This document shows, in pieces, positions 8,912 to 17,936 of a stretch of 64,000 bases of DNA. A model generated the notes under the pieces. The model had not been told where the DNA came from. It searched no databases and saw only the letters and a program-made list of their open reading frames with translations. Each line of letters starts with the position of its first letter. Within the stretch, counting starts at the first letter, position 1. This DNA comes from Nitrospira sp. (GTDB lineage: Bacteria > Nitrospirota > Nitrospiria > Nitrospirales > Nitrospiraceae): contig JADLEJ010000061.1 in the NCBI GenBank assembly GCA_020846195.1, forward strand, positions 1 to 64,000. Direction: 5' to 3'. The translations under genes were made by a program, and so were the position numbers.

Positions 8912-9012
8912 TTGTGGCGGCTAGGCTGACCCTGGAACATCTGTCCCTCGTTAGGTCCCTTGGCTTTGCGTCCCACCCTCTCAGGTGGTTTGCCTTTGTC
9001 ACGTGCCGGCCT
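8912..9012 (-). ncRNA. c-di-GMP-I (GEMM-I) riboswitch
   Basis: Read on the minus strand, this has the conserved GEMM-I core. ACAAAGGCAAACC is followed by the stem CCACCU-GAGA-GGGUGG with a GNRA loop, then GGGACGCAAAGCC, a variable A/G-rich stretch, and the closing GGGUCAGCCUAGCCGCC arm. This order and wording agree with the Vc2-type class I aptamer. The aptamer ends about 107 bases before the flagellar-rod-like ATG. Between them are two CCTCC stretches (plus-strand GAGGAGG at 8899-8905 and CGGAGGAAG at 8854-8862) that could pair with the ribosome site at 8813-8818. Control of translation is therefore likely, though the direction cannot be read from sequence. Confidence 0.9.
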
Positions 9013-9487
9013 TGATCGGGATTGATCAACCCAGCTCTATTTGCACTGGTCTAAGTGTAGCAGATTCTGCGGAGCCGCAGTGCAGCCGACCTGTGAGGAA
9101 TCGGCAACAACTGATGTCAACTAACAGCGAAAAGTTTAGAGAGATGCCTCATGAAATACTCACAAGGTGCAGCGATGCTGAGCCGAGCAGGGAATGCCTT
9201 CTCTGTATGAATGAATGGCCGAATAGTTCTGTGGGAAGCGGCCATAAGAAATAGTTTTCCCTGCGCCGCCGTTTTTTTAGAGGTTCCTTGGCTGTAGGGT
9301 GGAATCGTGTATTGTTAGGTGTACGTAATTAAGTCGTAAATATATGAATCTGACAGAACGAGCGGATTTCTTCATGGATGGATACAAATGTACATGAACC
9401 CTAAATGAAAGGGCTCAAGTTCCAGACTCAATCAACCGATTCATAAAGGCTGAATGTCTGTTTTGTTTGTGAAGGGTCAGCGAGGAT
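9013..9487. other. Intergenic region between riboswitch and HD-GYP gene
   Basis: No convincing gene is seen. The stretch should hold divergent promoters for the riboswitch transcript (minus) and the HD-GYP gene (plus). The right half is distinctly AT-richer than its surroundings. A short hairpin (CTGCGG-AGC-CGCAG) lies near 9067-9080. Confidence 0.4.
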
Positions 9488-10729
9488 ATGGCGCATCGCA
9501 CAATTCCGCTTTCGAATCTTAAAGTCGGGATGTATCTGATCGGGGTGGACCGCTCGTGGCTTCACACACCATTTCTTCGGCATAAATTTGTCATCAGCGC
9601 GCAATCGGAAATCGATGCATTGCGGGCATCAGGCATTGCGCAGGTGACAATCGATACGGCTCGGGGACTCGATGTTGCGGATTCTCAGGTGAAGCCAGCC
9701 GATCCCAGCCCTGTGCCTGAGGTTCAGGTGGAGCCATCTCTTTCGCCAACTCTAAATAGTGCTTCTCCGGAACCTACAGCGGTGATGCTGGCGGATAATC
9801 TTGCGCTGGCGAAGCAGCGGCGGACGGAATGGATTAATCGAATCAATCGCATTTTTGACGGCACTCGGTCGACAGGGCTAGTGTCGTACGCAGAAGCCAG
9901 CCAGTTAGTCGACGAGATGATCGGATTCATCTTCGAGCGCCAGGCGGCCTGTTATGCTGTCATGGGCTTGCGGGAGCAAGATCCGACCTTGCAGGAACAT
10001 GGCCTGACGGTATGTACGTTGTCTGTCATTATCGGCCAAGCGCTGGCCTATCCGCGAGAGGTGTTGCAACGCGTGGGTGTGGCCGCGCTGCTTCATGATG
10101 TGGGCCTTGCCCGTTTGCCCAAGAACATTCTGAAGCGCACCAAGTCCATGCCGCCAGCGCAGCAGGCTCTCTACGATAGCCATCCGGCACAGGGGCTTGC
10201 GGTGCTGGAGAAAAGCGGGGTGTGCGACGCGGAGGTTTTGTTTATCGTCAAGCATCATCATGGGGTGCAGACGCTGTTGGCTAATGCTGAAGGCCAGCCA
10301 GGAGAAGACAGGGCGTATTCCGCGCTGGTTGGAATTGTGGATCAGTACGATGAGCTGTTGACCGGCCAAACGGGCGGGCCCCCCATGTCGTCCAACCAAG
10401 CGATGACACAGTTGTATCAGCGTTATCGCGATCATCCGTATTTGCGCGACCAGGTGTCCTATCTGATCAGAGCGATCGGGGTGTTTCCGCTCTATAGTCT
10501 TGTGGCCTTGAAATCCGGAGAGGTTGGGGTTGTGGGGGCGATTACACCAGGGAAGGCCCATCTGCCTATATTGTATCTCTGTCGAGATGCACGGGGGGCG
10601 TCTTGTGCGCCGCCTCTGGAGCTCGATCTTGGCCAAGAGCCAGAAGGCGGACGAAGCATTCACGATATCCGGGACCCGCGGCGGGAAGGAATCGATGTGG
10701 AGTCGGTGTTGAGGCAGGTAGCCGCATGA
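9488..10729 (+). CDS. HD-GYP-like protein with DUF3391-type N-terminus
   Basis: This is a protein of 413 residues. The first 60 or so (IPLSNLKVGMYLIGVDRSWL onward) match the DUF3391 domain common in front of HD-GYP phosphodiesterases. A Pro/Glu-rich linker follows, then an HD domain with EHGLTV, LLHDVG (H203, D204), DSHPAQG, KHHHG and VDQYDELLTG, so the metal ligands appear to be kept. The signature HHExxDGxGYP is replaced by KHHHGVQTLLANAEG, so the GYP loop is missing. Family members cleave c-di-GMP; this one may be a weak enzyme or a sensor. GAGG precedes the ATG. The stop overlaps the start of a hybrid histidine kinase (ATGA), implying a shared signalling unit. Confidence 0.85.
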   Translation: MAHRTIPLSNLKVGMYLIGVDRSWLHTPFLRHKFVISAQSEIDALRASGIAQVTIDTARGLDVADSQVKPADPSPVPEVQVEPSLSPTLNSASPEPTAVMLADNLALAKQRRTEWINRINRIFDGTRSTGLVSYAEASQLVDEMIGFIFERQAACYAVMGLREQDPTLQEHGLTVCTLSVIIGQALAYPREVLQRVGVAALLHDVGLARLPKNILKRTKSMPPAQQALYDSHPAQGLAVLEKSGVCDAEVLFIVKHHHGVQTLLANAEGQPGEDRAYSALVGIVDQYDELLTGQTGGPPMSSNQAMTQLYQRYRDHPYLRDQVSYLIRAIGVFPLYSLVALKSGEVGVVGAITPGKAHLPILYLCRDARGASCAPPLELDLGQEPEGGRSIHDIRDPRREGIDVESVLRQVAA

Positions 10730-12654
10730 GCGCGCAGCCGCAACCGGAATCGAATGTACGCGGACCGAAGCCGATGTCTTGGCTGCCGACTCGAGAAGAT
10801 GCGTTTCTTCTCATGGAATCGTCTGGCGATGGGGTGTTTGTTACCGATCGGAGCGGGCATATTGTGTCCTTGAATCCAATGGCGCAACAGCTAGTTGGCC
10901 GCATACGCGATGTGATTGGCCAGCCGTTTCAGGAGCTGATGGATTGCCGGTTGCCGGAGCTTAATGGGACGGGCGGTTCTCCATTCTTGCAGATGATGAA
11001 AACCGGTGAAGTCACAAGGGTATCGTCCCATAAGTGGACGCGAGGGGATGGGACTCGGTTTGAGCTTTCGACCACATTCTGGCCAAGAGTGCAGTTGGCC
11101 GAACGCGTAGGTGCCGTCATCGTCACGCGGGATTTGACCGCGGATATCGAAGTGCAGCGAGATGTACAACGAGTGGCACGATTGGCCGAAGACTCGCCGA
11201 ATCCAATCGTCGAGTTCGATGGCGCCGGGGGAATGCTGTACGCCAACACGGCGATGATAGAGCTTGTGACCGCCTGCGACGCACTTGAGAAGGGGGTCGA
11301 GGCCATGCTCCCTCCCGATCTCGAGGCGATTTTAAAGAATTGTCTGCGCACCCGATCCGCGACCTGCCGCATTGAGCATACGATTGCCGATCGGGTCCTA
11401 GCCTGGTCGTTTTTTCCCTTGGGCGATCTCGATCAGATCCGGGCCTATGGGTTTGATGTCACGGCCGATGTGGCGTTGCGCCGGGCGAAGGAAGTGGCTG
11501 AAGAGTCGGCCCGCGCCAAGGGGATTTTCTTGGCCACGATGAGCCATGAACTCCGGACCCCGATGAACGGTGTGCTCGGATGCACGCAACTGTTGCAGGA
11601 CACGACCCTCACCGACGCGCAGCGGCAATTGCTTCAAAGCATGCATCGGTCCGCGGAGGCGCTGTTGGCTCTGGTGAACGATATCTTAGATTTCTCCAAG
11701 ATCGAAGCCGGCAAAATGTCTCTGGAAACAGCGGACGTGCATCTTCGTTTGCTGATTGAGGATGTGTTGACCCTTGTTTCAGGGATGGCGATCAAGAAGG
11801 CGCTGGAATTAACGGTCGCGGTCGCGCCGGATGTGCCGGATCGTCTGCGCGGAGATCCGGTGCGCCTTCGCCAGATTCTCCTCAATCTGGCCGGCAATGC
11901 GATCAAATTCACAGAAAAGGGCCGCGTGACAATCGCCGTCGCATTGCGGCCATCGCCGTCCCATCTGCCGGATAGCCTCCTGCTCGAATGGAAGATTTCG
12001 GATACCGGGATCGGTATGACGGATGAACAGCAGGCCCGATTGTTTCAGGCGTACTCGCAAGCGGAAACGTCGACGGCAAGAAAGTTTGGGGGGACAGGTC
12101 TCGGGTTGATGATCTGCCGCCAGCTGGTCGAACTGATGGGGGGAGAAATCGCGGTCGAAAGCCAGGCTGGATCGGGATCCACATTTTCCTATACGACTCT
12201 CTTATTGCCGGCGATTCAGCGCGAGTCTGTCGATTCTGCGGCATCAGAGCTGGGCAAGCCGGAGTTCCGAACGGGTGTTCCGAAGCGCGTCCTGGTCGCC
12301 GACGACAATGAGATCAACCAAGTGGTTGCGTGCAAGTTTCTTCAGAAGCTGGGCTACGAAGTGGAAATCGCTCGGAACGGCCGCGAAGCAGTCGAGGCGG
12401 TGTCGAGAACACCCTACGATGCAATCTTAATGGACTGTGAAATGCCTGAGATGGATGGCTATGACGCCACCCGTGCAATCCGGCAACGAGAGGCGGGGAC
12501 TACAGCTCACATTCCTGTCATTGCGCTGACCGGCCATGCTTCCACAGAGGACGAGCAAGTTTGCTTGCATGCCGGGATGGATGCCGTCCTTACCAAACCC
12601 GTAACGCTTCCGGCCCTGCGCGGAACCCTCGACCGCATTCTTCGTCCTGCGTAA
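10726..12654 (+). CDS. Hybrid sensor histidine kinase with PAS and receiver domains
   Basis: This is a 642-residue protein. The ATG at 10726 is chosen because it overlaps the HD-GYP stop as ATGA. Domain order: a PAS domain at about residues 20-130 (MESSGDGVFVTDRSGHIVSL), a second PAS-like segment at about 145-255, HisKA with phospho-acceptor H274 in MSHELRTPMNG, HATPase_c with N, G1 and G2 boxes (NLAGNAIKF, ISDTGIGM, GGTGLGL), and a C-terminal receiver with D570 in LMDCEMPEMDGYDA. No membrane segment is visible, so it should sense a cytoplasmic signal. No separate output gene is adjacent, and the partner HD-GYP-like protein lacks a receiver domain, so the phosphorelay target is unknown. Confidence 0.93.
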   Translation: MSAQPQPESNVRGPKPMSWLPTREDAFLLMESSGDGVFVTDRSGHIVSLNPMAQQLVGRIRDVIGQPFQELMDCRLPELNGTGGSPFLQMMKTGEVTRVSSHKWTRGDGTRFELSTTFWPRVQLAERVGAVIVTRDLTADIEVQRDVQRVARLAEDSPNPIVEFDGAGGMLYANTAMIELVTACDALEKGVEAMLPPDLEAILKNCLRTRSATCRIEHTIADRVLAWSFFPLGDLDQIRAYGFDVTADVALRRAKEVAEESARAKGIFLATMSHELRTPMNGVLGCTQLLQDTTLTDAQRQLLQSMHRSAEALLALVNDILDFSKIEAGKMSLETADVHLRLLIEDVLTLVSGMAIKKALELTVAVAPDVPDRLRGDPVRLRQILLNLAGNAIKFTEKGRVTIAVALRPSPSHLPDSLLLEWKISDTGIGMTDEQQARLFQAYSQAETSTARKFGGTGLGLMICRQLVELMGGEIAVESQAGSGSTFSYTTLLLPAIQRESVDSAASELGKPEFRTGVPKRVLVADDNEINQVVACKFLQKLGYEVEIARNGREAVEAVSRTPYDAILMDCEMPEMDGYDATRAIRQREAGTTAHIPVIALTGHASTEDEQVCLHAGMDAVLTKPVTLPALRGTLDRILRPA

Positions 12655-12762
12655 GGGGCGCTTGCCCATCACGTCTCCACGAACTCGCGATTTCCCAAGC
12701 CGCTGGACGCATCCTGGTTTCGTCGGGTAGAGTCGCCCATTGGCTGCTGGAGGCGGCCGTCG

Positions 12763-13311
12763 ATGCCAGACTATCTGCTGTATAGCGACTTCAATTGCCC
12801 CTTTTGTTACGCCCTGCATGAGCGGCTGCACGAATTGCGGTTGATCGATCGCTGTGAGTGGCGAGGGGTGCAGCATGCGCCGCACTTGCCGCGTCCGATG
12901 AAGGCGTGGGAGGGTTCGCGAGGGGCGGAATTGCGTCATGAGGTGGCGGTCGTTCAACGGCTGGCGCCTGCCCTTCCGATCGCGCTCCCTCCCGGCAAAC
13001 CGAACACCGGACCGGCGATTGCTCTGGCCGCCTCGCTGTTCCAGCGCGATTATAAAGCTGGAATGCAGATGGTGCGCGACCTGTACCATGCATTCTGGGT
13101 GAAGGGACAAGACATCTCGAACCCTCTCGTTCTCGATGAGTTTGGGATTTCAGACGGGAGCGATCTCGATCAAGCGATGGGGGAGTGGGAAGCGGCCTGG
13201 CACGAAACCGGCCAGGCCGGAGTTCCCCTGTTGGTCTCACCGAGCGGCGTTGTGCTGGCTGGCTGTGTGTCGGCCGAGCAGATTCACGCATTCTTTCGAT
13301 TAGAGGACTGA
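12763..13311 (+). CDS. DsbA-like thioredoxin-fold oxidoreductase
   Basis: This 182-residue protein has a CPFC motif (C12, C15) near its start (YSDFNCPFCYALHERL) and a helical insertion, with the cis-proline region AGVPLLVSPSGVVLAG near the end. This is the layout of the DsbA/FrnE/2-hydroxychromene-2-carboxylate isomerase superfamily. There is no signal peptide, so it is probably cytoplasmic, like FrnE-type proteins. The substrate is unknown. It starts 108 bases after the hybrid kinase and converges with the DUF4139 gene, with only 2 bases between their stops. Confidence 0.82.
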   Translation: MPDYLLYSDFNCPFCYALHERLHELRLIDRCEWRGVQHAPHLPRPMKAWEGSRGAELRHEVAVVQRLAPALPIALPPGKPNTGPAIALAASLFQRDYKAGMQMVRDLYHAFWVKGQDISNPLVLDEFGISDGSDLDQAMGEWEAAWHETGQAGVPLLVSPSGVVLAGCVSAEQIHAFFRLED

Positions 13312-13313
13312 TC

Positions 13314-15410
13314 TTAGGCGATGTCGAGCGCCATGACGTAGGTGTGCAATTCCTGCCGCCGCTCCTCCTCCGCAGTTTTAAGTGATTCAATCTCTTTCCT
13401 CAGTTTTTCCAGTTCCGTTTCCTGCTGATCTAACTTCTTCACATAGCGAGTATACAAATCAGAGTTTTGCTGGAGCCGCTGCATGTTCTCGCGAATGCGG
13501 CTATGTTCCGTCGTGATCTCGCCGATGCGTTGTTCGAGCTTGGTGCGTTGTGCGCGGGTGTTGTCGAGCTTGCTGCGCAGATGCGCGACTCGCTGCAGAG
13601 CCTCTTTAACTTGTGGGCTGACCTCTTTGGCCTGTTGGAAGAAGGCGATATGGTCGAGGCCGCTGTCCATCAAGAGAATCGATTCCTGGAGGGGGAGCGT
13701 TTCTTTCACACGCAGAGTGGCGGTTTTCCCGGCATCCACCGTGAGGCTGAAGCGATACTGATCTCTTGTTCGTTCCGCAGCCTCTTTTGGCTCGATCAGC
13801 TTCCAGTCGGCGCGATAGGGCTGCTCGATCAAAACGGTCTTGGGCTTCAGGCCTCGATTTCTGACGAGGTAGGTTCGATCCTCGACCAGGCGGCGTGAGA
13901 CCAGCATTGTGCCTTTCTTGAGCGAGACGGATGCGAGTTCTTGTGTGCCGCCTTCGATTTTGGGCTCGACTTCAGTGTTCAAGTCGAGCGCATAACTGAT
14001 GAGGCGATCATGCCCCGGCGCCAGGTCTTGGATCTGCGCATCGCCGGCGTAGGCGCCGCCATCGAATACGGTGATAGGGCCCTGCATCAGATGAAGGGCT
14101 GAACTGTTCTTGAGACGGTAGCCGTTGAGCGGATGTTTCGCGTGGACGGATTGGTTATAGACGGCGAGTTTTTGGCCTTGGAGGGATTGGCCGATGATAG
14201 GCAGCAACGCGCTTTGATGTTTGCCCAGCGTCACCGGTTGTTCCAGGCGATACTCGAACAACTCTCCTTTATCTTCGGCCATGGCCATCGTGGCGACACC
14301 CTGGTCGATGCGCCCCATCTCCATATCCGCTGACATGGCCATCTCAGCCGGTGCGCTGGCCCGGCCACCGGCAAAGCCCTCAGACGATTTTCCGAGCAAC
14401 CGTTCCTTCTTCATCTCGCTTCGAGACGGAGAGGCAGCTGCCGGTGAAGCGGGCTTCGCCGCATCCATGGCGTCTCCGTAGGTTTGAGGGGTGAGATTTG
14501 CGTAGAGTTCCGGTTGCACGACCGGGCGGGGGTTGTACAGCGGTTGATAGAGATCCATGGTGAAGGATATGGGACGGCCGGAAATGAGCGAGAGCGTCAC
14601 CTTCTGCCAGTCCTGCTGCGTCTGATTCTCCACAATGGCCCAGCCTTGCAGGTAGGGCGCCTTGTCATCGTCCAGGACCAGGCGGTAGGTCGTTTTCCAG
14701 ACCGGTGTCTCCGTCAGATAGGCCACGCGGGCTTGACGGTTTCCTGTCCCGTTGAACAGAACGGAGATCGTCTTGTGTGTCGCATCGTGATGGCCGGCTA
14801 ATGTGGCGAGCGCTTGCTGCAGTTCCGCGTTCAAGCCGGCATTCAATAATTTGATCTGCTGGATCTGCGCGAAGGGGAATGAACGAAACCCCTCGTCGGT
14901 CAGGAGGTTGAGGTATTCCTGTTCGACTGTTCGGCGAGTTTGTCCGTCGATGATCGACTCGGTTTTCTTTTCGATTCCGAGGATCGTGCCTAGCAAGGAG
15001 TTGGGGGCCATGATCTCGACTCGCTCCCCTCGGATTTGTGTCAATATCTGACCCATGGTCGGGTTTCCGTTTAAATTGATGCCGAAGCTGCCAAGGGTTT
15101 TGGTTACAGGATCGCGCGACCCATAGGTGACGGTGGAAATCGTTCCGCCACCGAAATCCTGGACCACGAGACTCTTCAAAAGATCGTTGATCTGATGGGT
15201 CTGAAGCCGCAGATCCCACTGCGCTCGGCCGGTCACCGTGCCGTCATGTTGAAAGTAGCCGACGCCGCTGGAGTAGAGAATGATCGTGGATAAGGGGAGT
15301 GAAGAGCCCGCGGTCTCTGTCGCCTGGCTTGGCGGAGAGGCCAGCAGGGAGAACAGACCGGCACAAGAAAACAGGACCGGAGAGATTGTCGCACGCCAGC
15401 CACGTTGCAT
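13314..15410 (-). CDS. Secreted DUF4139 domain protein
   Basis: This is a 698-residue protein. The start at 15410 is preferred over an in-frame ATG at 15422 because GGAGGC lies just upstream of it. An N-terminal signal peptide (to about ...PPSQATE) is followed by the DUF4139 region (LSTIILYSSGVGYFQHDG, VAYLTETPVWKTTYRLVLDD, GWAIVENQTQQDW). A Met/Ala/Ser-rich linker is seen in the middle. The last 110 residues form a strong coiled coil rich in L, E, Q and R. DUF4139 proteins are exported beta-rich proteins of unknown biochemical role; mucoidy-related or adhesin roles have been suggested for some relatives. No partner gene is adjacent on its strand. Confidence 0.83.
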   Translation of the reverse strand: MQRGWRATISPVLFSCAGLFSLLASPPSQATETAGSSLPLSTIILYSSGVGYFQHDGTVTGRAQWDLRLQTHQINDLLKSLVVQDFGGGTISTVTYGSRDPVTKTLGSFGINLNGNPTMGQILTQIRGERVEIMAPNSLLGTILGIEKKTESIIDGQTRRTVEQEYLNLLTDEGFRSFPFAQIQQIKLLNAGLNAELQQALATLAGHHDATHKTISVLFNGTGNRQARVAYLTETPVWKTTYRLVLDDDKAPYLQGWAIVENQTQQDWQKVTLSLISGRPISFTMDLYQPLYNPRPVVQPELYANLTPQTYGDAMDAAKPASPAAASPSRSEMKKERLLGKSSEGFAGGRASAPAEMAMSADMEMGRIDQGVATMAMAEDKGELFEYRLEQPVTLGKHQSALLPIIGQSLQGQKLAVYNQSVHAKHPLNGYRLKNSSALHLMQGPITVFDGGAYAGDAQIQDLAPGHDRLISYALDLNTEVEPKIEGGTQELASVSLKKGTMLVSRRLVEDRTYLVRNRGLKPKTVLIEQPYRADWKLIEPKEAAERTRDQYRFSLTVDAGKTATLRVKETLPLQESILLMDSGLDHIAFFQQAKEVSPQVKEALQRVAHLRSKLDNTRAQRTKLEQRIGEITTEHSRIRENMQRLQQNSDLYTRYVKKLDQQETELEKLRKEIESLKTAEEERRQELHTYVMALDIA

Positions 15411-15554
15411 GAGAGCCTCCATTCTGTAAATCCTGCGGCCGTGGATTGATGCAATCCAGAGCGCGAGGTGATATGACCTATCCGGGATATGTCGTCAAGG
15501 GGCTAATCCTTTCACCTGTTTTCCACGGACGATGACTCATGATAGGGTGGGGTC

Positions 15555-15971
15555 ATGAATAAGTCTGAACGCGAGACCATTCAACAGATTTTGGCGGATT
15601 GCCGGACGATTGCCGTGGTCGGCGCGTCCTCCAACCCCGCGCGCGCGTCCAATCATGTGGCGGCCTACATGAAGGCTCAAGGCTACCGGGTCATTCCGGT
15701 GAATCCCAATGAACAGACCGTCATCGGCGAGCCGGCGCATCCATCGCTGACCGCTGTGCCTGGCGCCATCGATCTAGTCGATATTTTTCGGAAATCGGAA
15801 GACGTGCTGCCGATTGTCGAAGAAGCGATTGCGCGTGGCGCGAAAGCGGTCTGGATGCAAGAAGGCGTCGTCAACGAGGCCGCGGCACAGCGCGCGCGTG
15901 ACGCCGGTCTCGCGGTAGTGATGGATCGCTGTTGGTTGAAGGCGCATGTGGCCTGGCAGTCGCATGAATGA
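15555..15971 (+). CDS. CoA-binding domain protein (YccU type)
   Basis: This 138-residue single-domain Rossmann protein has IAVVGASSNPARASNHVAAY near its start, VNPNEQTVIGE, and the C-terminal GLAVVMDRCWLKAH that is typical of YccU-like CoA-binding proteins. These small cytoplasmic proteins resemble the CoA-binding part of succinyl-CoA synthetase but have no catalytic part. Function is unknown beyond probable nucleotide/CoA binding. The 3' end overlaps the start of the DUF4112 gene, suggesting co-expression. Confidence 0.88.
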   Translation: MNKSERETIQQILADCRTIAVVGASSNPARASNHVAAYMKAQGYRVIPVNPNEQTVIGEPAHPSLTAVPGAIDLVDIFRKSEDVLPIVEEAIARGAKAVWMQEGVVNEAAAQRARDAGLAVVMDRCWLKAHVAWQSHE

Positions 15972-16482
15972 TCCATCGATCCATTCTTCGCAACAATCTT
16001 CAGACGAGACGGTCCGCCGCCAAGCGCTGGTTGGAGCAGCAGAGTTGCTGGCGAAGGCGCTGGATGCCACGGTGAAGATCCCCGGCACATCCCTGTATCT
16101 CGGCTTGGATCCGCTGATCGGACTCATTCCGGGCATCGGCGATGTGCTGGCGAATTTCATCGGGACGGCCATTCTGGGCATGGCCGCGCGCCTGGGCGTT
16201 CCGCGCATCGTCATCACCCGCATGAGTCTCAATCTGCTGATCAACGGGACGATCGGAGCCGTGCCGATCCTTGGTGATCTCTTCTCCGTCTGGTTTCGGA
16301 GCAACAGCCGGAATGCGGAACTACTTCGCCAGGCCGCGACGCAAACCGCCAGAAGCACGCACAACGATTGGGCCTATGTCGCGGGCATCGTCGGCGGGAC
16401 GGTTGTGGCGCTGCTGGGGCTCGTCGCCTTGGTGCTGTGGATGGCGATCAGCCTCTGGAGCTGGTTTGCTGGGATGCCGTAG
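15964..16482 (+). CDS. DUF4112 membrane protein
   Basis: This is a 172-residue protein. The ATG at 15964 overlaps the CoA-binding gene by 8 bases and is preferred over an upstream start. DUF4112 features are clear: DPLIGLIPGIGDVLANFIGT, the repeated MSLNLLINGTIGAVPILGDLFSVWFRSN, and a C-terminal hydrophobic helix (GGTVVALLGLVALVLWMAI). At least three membrane-spanning or membrane-inserting stretches are predicted. The family is widespread in bacteria, and its function is unknown. Confidence 0.87.
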   Translation: MNDPSIHSSQQSSDETVRRQALVGAAELLAKALDATVKIPGTSLYLGLDPLIGLIPGIGDVLANFIGTAILGMAARLGVPRIVITRMSLNLLINGTIGAVPILGDLFSVWFRSNSRNAELLRQAATQTARSTHNDWAYVAGIVGGTVVALLGLVALVLWMAISLWSWFAGMP

Positions 16483-16561
16483 CGCCTGTTGAAACCCGTC
16501 TTGTCCTTGGCCGAGCGTAACTTCCATGGTACATCTGGAGCGGTTTATTCAAGGAGGGGGC

Positions 16562-16996
16562 ATGAACGGTTCGGATGCGATGCAATCGGGTGTGGCGGGA
16601 GCTCCCACAGAGCATGGAAAAGTTTTAGTCGTCGATGACGATCCCGCGGTCTGCCATGTGACCGGCCAGATGTTAGAGCTTCACGGCTTTCAAGTGCTGT
16701 ACGCGGAGAATGGAGAACAGGCGCTGGCGCTGTTCGACAAATACGACGATCAAGTGTCGATTCTGGTGGCGGATATCGTCATGCCGAAGATGTCCGGACC
16801 GCAGCTGGCGCATCTGTTACGCATTCAGCGGCCGGAGTTGCCGGTGTTGTTTGTGTCCGGCCTGGTCTCGTACGCGAATTTTGAAGGAGTGATGGGCGGG
16901 TGGATGCTGAAGAAGCCCTATTCGCCTTCCATTCTGGCGTCCAAAGTCCGCGACGTGCTCGCGGCGTTTGAACCGAAGTCCGGGGTCGTCTCCTAG
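16562..16996 (+). CDS. Single-domain response regulator
   Basis: This is a 144-residue protein. The ATG at 16562 is supported by AAGGAGGGGG directly upstream; a longer reading from 16526 is not. The receiver domain spans almost the whole protein: acidic pocket VVDDDPAV, phospho-acceptor D71 in LVADIVMPKMSG, switch residue in VLFVSG, and conserved lysine in MLKKPYSP. No output domain follows, so it acts by protein contact or in a phosphorelay. Its kinase is not identifiable; the nearest kinase gene is 3.9 kb upstream and has its own receiver. Its stop overlaps the stop of the convergent dehydrogenase gene. Confidence 0.93.
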   Translation: MNGSDAMQSGVAGAPTEHGKVLVVDDDPAVCHVTGQMLELHGFQVLYAENGEQALALFDKYDDQVSILVADIVMPKMSGPQLAHLLRIQRPELPVLFVSGLVSYANFEGVMGGWMLKKPYSPSILASKVRDVLAAFEPKSGVVS

Positions 16997-17889
16997 CCCT
17001 GCCGGTCTTTAAATGTGAGTTCGGCGATGGCCGACTTATCCAGCTCGCCTTTTCCACGTTCCACCAATCGCCGATATTGCGCCAGCGTGGCGCCAGCCAC
17101 TGGGAGGGTGAGTCCAGCCGCCTGCCCCAGCGCCACCGCGATGCCGGAATCTTTCGCGGCGTGAGCCGCGGAAAAATAACATTCGTGCGCGCGCTGTTGC
17201 ATGTCCTCGCCATCGGTTTCCAGCACACGAGAGTTCGCGCCGGTTTGACTGAACACCTCGCGAAGCATCGTTAGATCCAATCCGAGCGCCTGGCCTAATC
17301 CCAATCCTTCCGCCAGCGCCGCGGTATTGCAGTTCATCACCATATTTACCAGCGCCTTGACCTCTGCCGCGCTGCCGCTGGCTCCGACATAGCGGACAGT
17401 GCTTCCCAGTGTGTGGAGCATGGGCTTGGCCCGTTCGAATGCCATGCGCCGTCCGGCGCACATCAGATAGAGGGTGCCCTGGCGCGCTTGCGTGATGCTG
17501 CTGGCCATGCAGGCTTCGAGTGACGCACCGCCAAGCGCGGTGACCCGCTGTTCCATCTCGCGATGAATCGAGGGCGAGACCGTCGCGCAATTGATGAAGA
17601 GCCGGCCCTTCGCATGGGCGAGGAGGCTGGCAGGATGATCGATGGCAAAGATCTGATCCATCGCGGCATCGTCGGTGACGACGGTGATCACCGTCTGCGA
17701 GGCCTGGGCCACGGCCGCCGGGTCCGCAGCAGCCTGACAGCCGAGTTCTTTCGCCAAGGCTTCGGCAGCGGAGGTTTGTCGGTCGTAGACGGCTGAGACC
17801 GGAAAACCGAAGTCTTTCAGGCGGCGCGCCATGTTTGCGCCCATGCGGCCGACGCCGACGAATCCGATAGTCTCATGTGTGTTGGACAT
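16993..17889 (-). CDS. NAD(P)-dependent beta-hydroxyacid dehydrogenase family oxidoreductase
   Basis: This 298-residue protein has the N-terminal Rossmann motif IGFVGVGRMGANMARRL and the 3-hydroxyisobutyrate dehydrogenase/glyoxylate reductase-type helical domain. The substrate-binding loop EACMASSITQARQGTLYLMCAG and the region with the expected catalytic lysine and asparagine (AAEVKALVNMVMNCNTAALAEG) are present. Family members reduce or oxidise short 3-hydroxyacids or semialdehydes with NAD(P)H. The arginine that usually marks an NADPH preference is plausible in AVYDRQTSAAEAL, but substrate cannot be assigned. No pathway neighbours are present. Confidence 0.9.
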   Translation of the reverse strand: MSNTHETIGFVGVGRMGANMARRLKDFGFPVSAVYDRQTSAAEALAKELGCQAAADPAAVAQASQTVITVVTDDAAMDQIFAIDHPASLLAHAKGRLFINCATVSPSIHREMEQRVTALGGASLEACMASSITQARQGTLYLMCAGRRMAFERAKPMLHTLGSTVRYVGASGSAAEVKALVNMVMNCNTAALAEGLGLGQALGLDLTMLREVFSQTGANSRVLETDGEDMQQRAHECYFSAAHAAKDSGIAVALGQAAGLTLPVAGATLAQYRRLVERGKGELDKSAIAELTFKDRQG

Positions 17890-17936
17890 GGCGATGCTCC
17901 CTGCCTGGGCACGAGGACCGTGTGTGCCCGGTATGA

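Noticed and set aside
8985..9254. An 89-codon plus-strand reading overlapping the riboswitch
   Set aside because: No family motif, no ribosome site, and its start lies in the conserved aptamer on the other strand.
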